This document shows, piece by piece, positions 47,066-55,014 of a stretch of 64,000 nucleotides of DNA; the stretch's first letter is position 1, and each line of letters starts with the position of its first letter. The position numbers were made by a program, and so were the translations under genes. Under the pieces are notes generated by a model, which had not been told where the DNA came from, searched no databases, and was given only the letters and a program-made list of their open reading frames with translations. Source of the stretch: Curvibacter microcysteis (GTDB lineage Bacteria > Pseudomonadota > Gammaproteobacteria > Burkholderiales > Burkholderiaceae_C); the NCBI RefSeq assembly GCF_028649455.1, contig NZ_JAQSIO010000004.1, positions 434,001 through 498,000 on the forward strand, in the 5' to 3' direction.

Positions 47066-47998
47066 CTACTCTTTCCGTAGCGAGGCAGCCACCGACTTGA
47101 CGCGCTCGCGCAGCCAGGCCCCCGCCGCCGAAGTGTGGCTGCGTTCGTGCCAGAGCTGGTAATACATGAGGCGTGGGAAGTCGACCGGGCAAGGCAGGAT
47201 GCGCAACGGGTAGCGGTCCACATAGCGCTCGCAGAACTGGCGCCCGGTGCTGAGGACCAGCAAGCTGCTGGCCACCATGCTGGGGATCAGGCTGAAATGC
47301 GAGCAACGCGCCGTGATGTTGCGCTGCAGGCCCAAGGCGTCCAGGTGCTCGTCAATCACGCCACGCGCCCCGGGGTGGGTGGGCGTGGGCGCGATGTGCT
47401 CGGACGCCAGCCAGGCGGCCTGGTCCCAGCCCCGGCGCACGGCCGGGTGGTCCTGGCTGACCAGGCAGACCACCTCGTCGCCAAACAGGCGGCCCATGTG
47501 CAGGTCATCGGGCGGCTTGGGCCAGTTGCCGATCACCACATCGACCTGGCCTTGCGAAAGGTGGGCGTGGTAGTGGGTGTCGGCCGACAAGGCGTGGATC
47601 TCGATCTGGCAAAACGGCGCCAGGGTTTTGATCTGGGCCACCAGTTGGGGCAGGAAGAGCGGGTCCAGGTAGTCACTGGCGGCAACGCGGAAGGTGTTGC
47701 GCGCCGTGCGCGGGTCAAAGCCGCGCACATCGGTGAACAGCACCTCAGCGGCACGCAAAATGCTGGCCGCAGGCTCGACCATGCGCAGGCCGGCGTCGGT
47801 GGGGGTCATGCCCGAGCCCGAACGCACCAGCAGCGGGTCGTCAGCCAGATCACGCAGGCGCTTCAGCGCCGCCGAAACGGCGGGCTGATGCATGCCCAAG
47901 CGGATGGCGGCGCGCGAAACGCTGCGTTCGGTTAACACGGTGTGCAAGACCCTTATCAAGTGGAGGTCTATCTTGTCGAAAAGGGCTTGGTCTCTCAT
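47066..47998 (-). CDS. LysR-family regulator, probably of purine genes
   Basis: A 310-aa LTTR. The N-terminal HTH is DLHLIRVLHTVLTERSVSRA then LGMHQPAVSAALKRLRD, and the effector domain begins around residue 90 (NTFRVAASDYLDPLFLPQL). It resembles the NahR/NodD-type subgroup. It is divergent from xdhAB with a 105-nt gap and upstream of the purine importer operon, so control of both is the simplest reading; the effector could be a purine. The start is ATG 47998; an in-frame TTG at 48028 is less likely. Confidence 0.9.
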   Translation of the reverse strand: MRDQALFDKIDLHLIRVLHTVLTERSVSRAAIRLGMHQPAVSAALKRLRDLADDPLLVRSGSGMTPTDAGLRMVEPAASILRAAEVLFTDVRGFDPRTARNTFRVAASDYLDPLFLPQLVAQIKTLAPFCQIEIHALSADTHYHAHLSQGQVDVVIGNWPKPPDDLHMGRLFGDEVVCLVSQDHPAVRRGWDQAAWLASEHIAPTPTHPGARGVIDEHLDALGLQRNITARCSHFSLIPSMVASSLLVLSTGRQFCERYVDRYPLRILPCPVDFPRLMYYQLWHERSHTSAAGAWLRERVKSVAASLRKE

Positions 47999-48018
47999 AG
48001 CAGGGCTTGCATTCTTGT

Positions 48019-48036
48019 CATACGTCAACGCTTATG
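48019..48036. promoter_or_regulatory. candidate LysR site in the lysR-xdhA gap
   Basis: CATA-N10-TATG, an interrupted dyad of the general LTTR form, in the divergent gap. Only four bases per arm, so moderate support. Confidence 0.35.
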
Positions 48037-48103
48037 CTGGCGGCTTGCGTTCGCCCTACCCTCACGCGCAGGGACTTCACTTCACGGGCTCACCCGACAC
48101 CCC

Positions 48104-49675
48104 ATGCACACCAGACCGATCCGTTTTTTGCGCCGTGGCCAGCTTGTCTCGCTGGGCAATGTAACACCCACCCAAACGCTGTTGGAGCTGCTGCGCGATG
48201 AGCTTCATTGCACAGGCACCAAGGAAGGCTGTGGTGAGGGTGACTGTGGGGCTTGCACCGTGGTGCTGGGCGAACTCGATGCCAGCGCCGGCCAGGATGC
48301 AATCAAATACCGTGCCATCAACAGCTGCATCCGGCTGGCCCAGTCCGTGGACGGTCTGGCCTTGTGGACCGCCGAGGACCTGGCCCAGGACCCGCTGATC
48401 CAGCCCACCGAGCCCAACACCCCCGCCCCCGAGCTGCACCCGGTGCAAGAAGCCCTGGTCCAGTGCCACGGCTCGCAATGCGGCTTTTGCACCCCCGGCT
48501 TTGTGATGAGCCTGTTTGGCCTGTACCAGAACCAGGTCTGCCAAGGCCAGGGCGTGACGCACCAAGAGGCGGTGGAAGCCCTGTCAGGCAACCTGTGCCG
48601 CTGCACGGGCTACCGCCCTATTTTTGACGCCGCCCAAGCCATGGCCACGCTGCCGGTGCAGCGGGTCAATGAGGCGGAACTGGCTCAGCGCCTGCGCCAG
48701 ATCCAAACAGATGACCCCGCCACGTCCAATGCCGCCTCCAGCTACCTGGCGCCCACCACGCTGCCGGCCCTGCTGCAAGCCCGCGCCCAGCACCCGCAAG
48801 CCCAGTTGGTGGCCGGCTGCACCGACGTGGGCCTGTGGATCACCAAGCAGCACCGCCAGTTCGAGCAGGTGCTGGACCTGACCCGCACCGCCGAGCTGCG
48901 CCAGGTCGAGCACTACCCGCACCACATCGCCATCGGCGCGGCCGTCACCCTGAGCGACGCCTTTGACGCGCTGGTGGCGGACCGGCCTCAGCTGCACACC
49001 TTCGCCAGCCGCTTTGCCGGTTTGCCGGTGCGCAACTCCGGCACCCTGGGCGGCAATGTGGCCAATGGCTCACCGATTGGCGACAGCATGCCGCTGCTGA
49101 TCGCGCTCGGCGCCCATGTGGTGCTGATGCGCTGGCAGGCCGGGCCTGGTCAGAAACCCGGCCAGATCGTGCACCGCGAGTTCCCACTCGAGCAGCTCTA
49201 CACCGGCTACCGCCAGAACGTGATGCGCCCTGACGAGGTGCTGGCCTGGATCAAGGTGCCACGGCCGCAGCCCGACGAACTGCTGCGCGCCTACAAGATC
49301 TCCAAGCGCCAGGACGATGACATCTCCGCCGTCTGCCTGGCGGTGCGCCTGCAGCTGCACGATGGCCAGGTGCAAAGCGCTTCCATCGGGGTGGGCGGTG
49401 TGGCGGCCACCCCGGTGCGTGCCAGCGCCAGCGAGGCGGCACTGCGGGGTCAGCCCTGGCAACTCAGCAGCGTGCAGCAAGCCAGTGAGGTCTTGCGTGC
49501 CGAGTTCAACCCGATCTCGGACATGCGCGCCAGCAGCGCTTACCGCCGCGAGGTGCTGGGCAACCTGCTGCAGCGCCTGTGGCTGGACAGCCAGGGCCTG
49601 ATCCCCATCGACCTGCAGCGCCTGGACCCCGCCACGCTGGACGCCCATTTCCAAGCCCCCAAGGTGGCCGCATGA
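48104..49675 (+). CDS. xdhA: xanthine dehydrogenase small subunit (2Fe-2S and FAD)
   Basis: A 523-aa subunit. The first [2Fe-2S] cluster is bound by CGEGDCGACT (about residues 42-51) plus a later Cys, and the second by CHGSQCGFCTPGF and NLCRCTGYRP. The FAD-binding domain follows (about 200-380, PVRNSGTLGGNVANGSPIGD) and a CO dehydrogenase flavoprotein C-terminal domain ends the protein. It passes electrons from the molybdenum subunit to NAD+. The start is ATG 48104; the open frame extends upstream into the lysR gap. Its stop overlaps the xdhB ATG (ATGA). Confidence 0.96.
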   Translation: MHTRPIRFLRRGQLVSLGNVTPTQTLLELLRDELHCTGTKEGCGEGDCGACTVVLGELDASAGQDAIKYRAINSCIRLAQSVDGLALWTAEDLAQDPLIQPTEPNTPAPELHPVQEALVQCHGSQCGFCTPGFVMSLFGLYQNQVCQGQGVTHQEAVEALSGNLCRCTGYRPIFDAAQAMATLPVQRVNEAELAQRLRQIQTDDPATSNAASSYLAPTTLPALLQARAQHPQAQLVAGCTDVGLWITKQHRQFEQVLDLTRTAELRQVEHYPHHIAIGAAVTLSDAFDALVADRPQLHTFASRFAGLPVRNSGTLGGNVANGSPIGDSMPLLIALGAHVVLMRWQAGPGQKPGQIVHREFPLEQLYTGYRQNVMRPDEVLAWIKVPRPQPDELLRAYKISKRQDDDISAVCLAVRLQLHDGQVQSASIGVGGVAATPVRASASEAALRGQPWQLSSVQQASEVLRAEFNPISDMRASSAYRREVLGNLLQRLWLDSQGLIPIDLQRLDPATLDAHFQAPKVAA

Positions 49676-52011
49676 CCCACAGCCCCGACACCTCCGCCCT
49701 CCAACCCACCGCCTCCGCCGCCGACAGCAGTGCCTGCGGCCGCTCGCAGCAACATGAAAGTGCCGCCGCCCAAGTGGCCGGCGCGGCCACCTACATCGAC
49801 GACATCGCCGAGGTGCGTGGCACCTTGCACGCCGCGCCCATCCTGTCGCCCGTGGCGCACGGCCGACTGCGCGGGGTCGACTGCAGCGCCGCGCTCGCCG
49901 TGCCCGGTGTGCGCGACGTGGTGCTGGCCGCCGACGTGCCCGGCGACAAGCTGCTGGCCGCCTTCGGCCATGACGAACCCGTGTTTGCCTTTGACACCGT
50001 GCAGCACATTGGCCAGGTGATAGGCCTGGTGGTGGCCGACAGCGTGCAAGCCGCGCGCCGCGCCGCGCGCCTGGTGCGCGCCAACATCGAAGCCCTGCCC
50101 GCCGTGCTGAGCCCGCGGGCGGCCCACGCCGCCCAAAGCTATGTGTTGCCGCCGGTGACCGTGCGCCGGGGCGGCCCCGACGCCGCGCTGAACCAGGCCC
50201 TGCACACCCTGAGCGGCAGCCTGGAAGTGGGCGGCCAGGAGCACTTCTACCTGGAAGGCCAGATCGCCTACGCCCTGCCCCTGGAGCAGGGCCAGTGGTG
50301 GATCTACGCCAGCACCCAGCACCCCGGCGAGGTGCAGCACTGGGTGGCCCATGCCCTGGGTGTGGCCAACCACGACGTGCGGGTGGAATGCCGACGCATG
50401 GGCGGCGGCTTTGGCGGCAAAGAAACCCAGGCCGGCCACCTGGCCGTGTGGGCCGCACTGGCCGCGCGCAAGCTGCAATGCCCCGTCAAGCTGCGCCTGG
50501 ACCGCGACGATGACTTCATGGTCACGGGCAAACGCCACCCCTTTGCCTACGACTACACCGTGGGTTTTGACGACAGCGGCCGCCTGCAAGGCCTGCAGCT
50601 GACCATGTTGGCCAACTGCGGCTTCAGCGCCGACCTCAGCGGCCCAGTGGCCGACCGCGCCATCTTCCACGCCGACAACGCCTACTTTTTGGAAGACGTG
50701 GAAATCGTCTCCTACCGCTGCAAAACCAACACCCAGAGCCACACCGCCTTCCGCGGCTTTGGCGGCCCCCAGGGCGTGATCGTGATCGAGAGCATCCTGG
50801 GCGACATCGCGCGCCACCTCGGCCTGGACCCGCTCGATGTGCGCCTGCGCAACCTCTACGGCACCACTGAGCGCAACGTCACCCACTACCAGATGACGGT
50901 GGAAGACAACATCCTCGAACCCCTGCTCAGCACCCTGGAGCGCAGCAGCGACTACCGGCGCCGCCAGCAGGCCATTGCCGCCTGGAACGCCAGCCAACCC
51001 GTGCTGCAGCGCGGCCTGGCCATCACCCCGGTGAAGTTCGGCATCTCCTTCACCGCCACCCTGTTCAACCAGGCCGGGGCGCTGGTGCACGTCTACACCG
51101 ATGGCAGCGTGCTGGTGAACCATGGTGGCACCGAAATGGGGCAAGGCCTGCACACCAAAGTGGCGCAGATCGTGGCCGACGAGTTGGGCGTGGGCTTCGA
51201 GCAGGTGCGCGTCAGCGCCAGCGACACCGCCCGCGTGCCCAACGCCAGCGCCACCGCCGCGTCCAGCGGCACCGACCTCAACGGGCGGGCCGCCCAGTTC
51301 GCGGCCCGCCATGTGCGCGACAACCTGGCCAGCTTTGTCTGCGGCCTGGACGGCTGCGGTGCCGGCGCCATCCGCTTCGAAGCCGGCCAGGTGATCTCGC
51401 CCAGCGCCACCCGGGCCTTCAAGGACGTGGTGCAAATGGCCTACGCCAACCGCATCCAGCTGTGGAGCGACGGCTTCTACCGCACGCCCAAAATCCATTA
51501 CGACAAGACCACCCTGACCGGGCGGCCCTTCTATTACTTCAGCTACGGCGCGGCCTGCACCGAGGTCGCCATTGACACCCTGACGGGCGAAAGCCGCGTG
51601 CTGAAGGTGGACATCCTGCACGACGTGGGCCGCAGCATCAACCCGGCCATCGACATCGGCCAGATCGAGGGCGGCTTTGTGCAAGGCATGGGCTGGCTGA
51701 CCACCGAGGAACTGGTCTGGAACGACCAGGGCTACCTCAGCACGCACGCACCCAGCACGTACAAAATCCCGGCCACCGGCGACATCCCGGCGCACTTCAA
51801 GGTGGACCTGTGGCCCGAGCCCAACCGCGAGGACAATGTGTTTGGCAGCAAGGCCGTGGGCGAGCCCCCTTTCATGCTGGCCATCAGCGTGTTCGAAGCC
51901 TTGAAGGACGCCGTGGCCCAGGCCCGTGCCCGCGCCGGCCGACCCGGCGCCGTGTGCCTGGAGGCCCCCGCCACGGCCGAGCACGTGCTGCAGGCCTTGC
52001 AACAGCCCTGA
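49672..52011 (+). CDS. xdhB: xanthine dehydrogenase molybdenum subunit
   Basis: A 779-aa catalytic subunit converting hypoxanthine and xanthine to urate. Moco-binding regions are RRMGGGFGGKE (about 241-251), FRGFGGPQG, HGGTEMGQGLHTK and ATAASSGTD; the catalytic glutamate is in GSKAVGEPPFML near residue 730. A short acidic/Ala-rich N-terminal segment precedes the HESAAAQVAGAATYIDDI opening typical of bacterial XdhB. Translationally coupled to xdhA. The maturation factor xdhC, usually next, is absent; a convergent GGDEF gene follows. Confidence 0.96.
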   Translation: MTHSPDTSALQPTASAADSSACGRSQQHESAAAQVAGAATYIDDIAEVRGTLHAAPILSPVAHGRLRGVDCSAALAVPGVRDVVLAADVPGDKLLAAFGHDEPVFAFDTVQHIGQVIGLVVADSVQAARRAARLVRANIEALPAVLSPRAAHAAQSYVLPPVTVRRGGPDAALNQALHTLSGSLEVGGQEHFYLEGQIAYALPLEQGQWWIYASTQHPGEVQHWVAHALGVANHDVRVECRRMGGGFGGKETQAGHLAVWAALAARKLQCPVKLRLDRDDDFMVTGKRHPFAYDYTVGFDDSGRLQGLQLTMLANCGFSADLSGPVADRAIFHADNAYFLEDVEIVSYRCKTNTQSHTAFRGFGGPQGVIVIESILGDIARHLGLDPLDVRLRNLYGTTERNVTHYQMTVEDNILEPLLSTLERSSDYRRRQQAIAAWNASQPVLQRGLAITPVKFGISFTATLFNQAGALVHVYTDGSVLVNHGGTEMGQGLHTKVAQIVADELGVGFEQVRVSASDTARVPNASATAASSGTDLNGRAAQFAARHVRDNLASFVCGLDGCGAGAIRFEAGQVISPSATRAFKDVVQMAYANRIQLWSDGFYRTPKIHYDKTTLTGRPFYYFSYGAACTEVAIDTLTGESRVLKVDILHDVGRSINPAIDIGQIEGGFVQGMGWLTTEELVWNDQGYLSTHAPSTYKIPATGDIPAHFKVDLWPEPNREDNVFGSKAVGEPPFMLAISVFEALKDAVAQARARAGRPGAVCLEAPATAEHVLQALQQP

Positions 52012-52082
52012 GGCCAATCCCCGGCGGGTCGCTGGCCGGTCGCTGGCCAGCCCCTGGGGCAGGACGGCCCCGGGCGACTGGC

Positions 52083-54110
52083 TCAGGCCGTCAGGGCGTG
52101 CTGTGCGACCTGGTTGCGCCCTGAGCGCTTGGCCTGGTAGCACGCCATGTCCGCCGCATGCAGCACTTCGCGCACCTCACGCGAGGAGTGGTCCAAGGTG
52201 ACCAGGCCGATGCTGCAACCAATGGGGTAGGCCCGGCCCTCGAATACCAAGGGCAAGGCCGCGATCGATCGGCACAGGCTTTCGGCGATGCGCTCGGCTC
52301 GCTGCACCGAACACGCGGGCAGCAAGAGCGCAAACTCGTCGCCGCCCAATCGCCCCACGGTGTCGGACTGGCGCACCTGGGCTTCCATCAGGCGGGCGAC
52401 CTGCTGCAAGGCCACGTCGCCTGCAGCGTGGCCCGCGCCATCGTTGATGGATTTGAAATGGTCCAGGTCCACAAACAGCAGACAGCCTCGCGAACCCTCT
52501 TCACCCCAGGAGGCGGCGGGCAGCTCGGTCTGTAACTGGCGCGCCAGACGGGCCTCCAACTCGCGGCGGTTGACCAGGCCGGTCAGGCTGTCGTGGGTGG
52601 CGCTCCAGGACAGCTCACGCCGGGCCTCGCGCTCGGCGGTGATGTCGTCAAAAATCCAGATGGTGCCGCCCTCCGGATCGTCCGGCACCACCCCCCGACC
52701 CAGCATGTGGACCCAGAAGTCGCTGCCGTCCTGGCGCCGGAACATCAGTTCGCCGTCAAAGTAGCCGCGCTCCTGGAATTGCTGGCGCACCTGCTGGCCC
52801 AGTTCGGCATACGCCGCTTCCGAGGGGTAGAGCACGCGCGCCGGTTGGCCATGCAGCTCGCCGGGGGCGTAGCCCAGCATGGCGCTGGCCTGGTGGCCCA
52901 TCAGCTCCAAGGTGCGGTGGCGCGTCACCACGATGCCAATGGAGGCGTGCTCCAAAATCGCCTCCAGTTGGCCCACCATCACGCGCAGGCGGTGGTGTTC
53001 GCGGTCCTGCGCCAGGGCGATCTGGCGCAGCGTGGTGATCAGCTCACCCACCTCGCCGCTGGCCTGAGGCCAGTCGCTGGCGGCTGGCGCCGAGCGGTCC
53101 AACACCTGGCGCGCGCGACGGCGCAGCAGCGCCAGAGGTCGCGTCAAATGGCGCAGGGACCACAGCACCAGCAGGGCCCCCAACACGGCGGCCAGCGCGG
53201 CCAGCCCCAGGGCCTGACGCCGCATCTCGCGGTAAGGTGCCAGCACCGTGTCCAAGCGGCTGATGCGGGCCATGCGCCACTGCAAACTGGGAATGTCCGC
53301 CTCGCTGATGAGGTGCTGCTCGGTCTGGCGCGACACGCCCTGCGAGCCCACACCTCCGCCCTCACCCAGCGACTGCGCCAGGGCGGGCCCCCACAGCGCC
53401 TCGTCATGCACCATGCCCAGCAGCCGTGCCGCCTGCGGGTGGTGCAGGATGCGGCCTTCGGCGTTGTAGATCAGCAGGGGGTCACCCTGGAAGGTCGACT
53501 GCGATACCAAGGGCGGCATGAGCTGGCTTGAATACAGCGACAGCCCCGCCACCAGCACGCCTTGCAACAGGCCGCCCGGCCCACGCACCGCGGTGGACAG
53601 GAGCACCAGAGGCTTCTCCGTGGGCCAGCGCCCCACCGGCGCAAGCACATGGTCCTGCCCGTCGGCCAGGGACTGAGCGCGCAATTGGGCGACGGCCGAC
53701 TCCAGGTCGGCCGGCAGCAGGCTGGCCTGGGCGTGGCGCCACAGGGGCACGCCATCGCCCCGGGTCACATCGACGAAATCAAACACCCGCAGGGCACTGC
53801 GCTGCGTCGGCCAGACTTCGGCCGGCGTCACAGGGCGGTTGAGTTGGGCGGGTGTGAGGGCATGGGCCAGCACGCTGAGCCAGCTGCGGGTCTGTTCAGC
53901 CCGGGCTTCCACCAAACTGGCCAGCAAGGCCACATCGGCAGCCTGCGACTGCGACAACTGGGCCAAGGCCAACTGCTCGCAGCGCTGGCTTTGGTAGAGC
54001 ACGCCCAAAGCACTGGCCAACAGCGCTGGCACCAGCGCCGCCAAGCCCACCCGAAAGGGCAAGGCGTGAAAGAAACGCAGGACCGTGCCCGCGAGCCCGA
54101 AACGGCTCAT
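52083..54110 (-). CDS. sensor diguanylate cyclase (periplasmic sensor-PAS-GGDEF)
   Basis: A 675-aa membrane protein starting at ATG 54110. Two helices (about 15-37 and 295-320) bracket a periplasmic region of about 250 aa with a dCache-like look (LLIYNAEGRILHHPQAARLLG). After a HAMP-like linker come a PAS domain (about 385-500; ILEHASIGIVVTRHRTLELMG) and GGDEF (about 510-670) with the active RLGGDEFALLLP. c-di-GMP synthesis is expected in response to an external ligand. It is convergent with xdhB and downstream of a Crp/Fnr gene on the same strand. Confidence 0.9.
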   Translation of the reverse strand: MSRFGLAGTVLRFFHALPFRVGLAALVPALLASALGVLYQSQRCEQLALAQLSQSQAADVALLASLVEARAEQTRSWLSVLAHALTPAQLNRPVTPAEVWPTQRSALRVFDFVDVTRGDGVPLWRHAQASLLPADLESAVAQLRAQSLADGQDHVLAPVGRWPTEKPLVLLSTAVRGPGGLLQGVLVAGLSLYSSQLMPPLVSQSTFQGDPLLIYNAEGRILHHPQAARLLGMVHDEALWGPALAQSLGEGGGVGSQGVSRQTEQHLISEADIPSLQWRMARISRLDTVLAPYREMRRQALGLAALAAVLGALLVLWSLRHLTRPLALLRRRARQVLDRSAPAASDWPQASGEVGELITTLRQIALAQDREHHRLRVMVGQLEAILEHASIGIVVTRHRTLELMGHQASAMLGYAPGELHGQPARVLYPSEAAYAELGQQVRQQFQERGYFDGELMFRRQDGSDFWVHMLGRGVVPDDPEGGTIWIFDDITAEREARRELSWSATHDSLTGLVNRRELEARLARQLQTELPAASWGEEGSRGCLLFVDLDHFKSINDGAGHAAGDVALQQVARLMEAQVRQSDTVGRLGGDEFALLLPACSVQRAERIAESLCRSIAALPLVFEGRAYPIGCSIGLVTLDHSSREVREVLHAADMACYQAKRSGRNQVAQHALTA

Positions 54111-54286
54111 GAGCCCGACCCGGGGCTGGGAAGCGCACCCCGGACCTGAACACACAGGAACTGAAAAAGAGCTGAAAACACCACCGGCCCTGGCTAATTG
54201 TTGTGACTTGCCAAGGACTATACGGAGGGATGTGCAAAACGACCACCTCGCCTAGGGACAACCCCAGGGCGGCAGAGGCTGGCCGA

Positions 54287-54910
54287 TCAGCCCCCTGCGA
54301 GGCTTTGCAGACCGCCCGGGTCCAGCAAGGTGAGGTTGCGCCCCGAGCCCGAAATCAAACTGCGCTCGCGCAGGTGGCGCAGCACGCGCGACAGGGTCTC
54401 CGGGGCAATGCCCAACTCGGCGGCAATCAGGCGCTTGCGCTGGCTCAGCAGCACATTCATCACGCCCTGGCTGGCCTGGTCAGCGTGGTTGAGCAGCCAG
54501 CGAGCGCAGCGCGCCTCGGCATCCATGGCCAAACGGCTGACGGCCAACTCGGTTTGCTGGCGCTGCGAGCGCGACACATCCTGCAGCAGCTTGCGCGCCG
54601 GGCTGGCCAGGCCAGCCAGGGTGCGCTGAAAAGCGGGCAGCGGCATGCGACGCACCACCACGGTGGTTTCCGCCAGGGCGTCCACCACCTCGGGCAGGTC
54701 CAGCACGGCCGAGGCAGCCTCCAGCCAAAAAGGCCCTTCGACCGCCCCCAACTGGTGGCTGAGGACGGCGCCATCGCGCAGCCCCAGCACCACCCGCCCC
54801 GAATCGACAAACGTCACCCAGGGCGACACCGCCTGCCGCGTGAGCAGCACCTGGCCCGCAGGGATGACCTCGTGTTCGAGGGAGAGACCGAAATACTCAG
54901 ATGGCAACAT
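54287..54910 (-). CDS. Crp/Fnr-family regulator without FNR cysteines
   Basis: A 207-aa regulator: an N-terminal cyclic-nucleotide-binding-like beta barrel (about 1-115) and a C-terminal winged HTH (RLIAAELGIAPETLSRVLRHL, about 160-180). Only one cysteine is present, in the middle, so it is neither an Fe-S FNR nor obviously a cAMP binder (the phosphate-binding cassette is not recognisable). The open frame upstream of ATG 54910 lacks homology. It lies between the GMC-AKR gene and the sensor diguanylate cyclase, all on the minus strand; co-regulation is possible. Confidence 0.88.
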   Translation of the reverse strand: MLPSEYFGLSLEHEVIPAGQVLLTRQAVSPWVTFVDSGRVVLGLRDGAVLSHQLGAVEGPFWLEAASAVLDLPEVVDALAETTVVVRRMPLPAFQRTLAGLASPARKLLQDVSRSQRQQTELAVSRLAMDAEARCARWLLNHADQASQGVMNVLLSQRKRLIAAELGIAPETLSRVLRHLRERSLISGSGRNLTLLDPGGLQSLAGG

Positions 54911-55014
54911 GGAGGGGACTTTGCCGCAGCCCTCCCTGGCAGACATTGAGGCAGGTCAAAGGCCATGCGTGGCATGCATCACCGCCCGTCCGCCATCGAC
55001 AGGCCCCAAGGGCC

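Noticed and set aside
49540-52143. 867-codon open frame on the minus strand
   Set aside because: Antisense to xdhB, which has all Moco motifs; the translation shows no family features.
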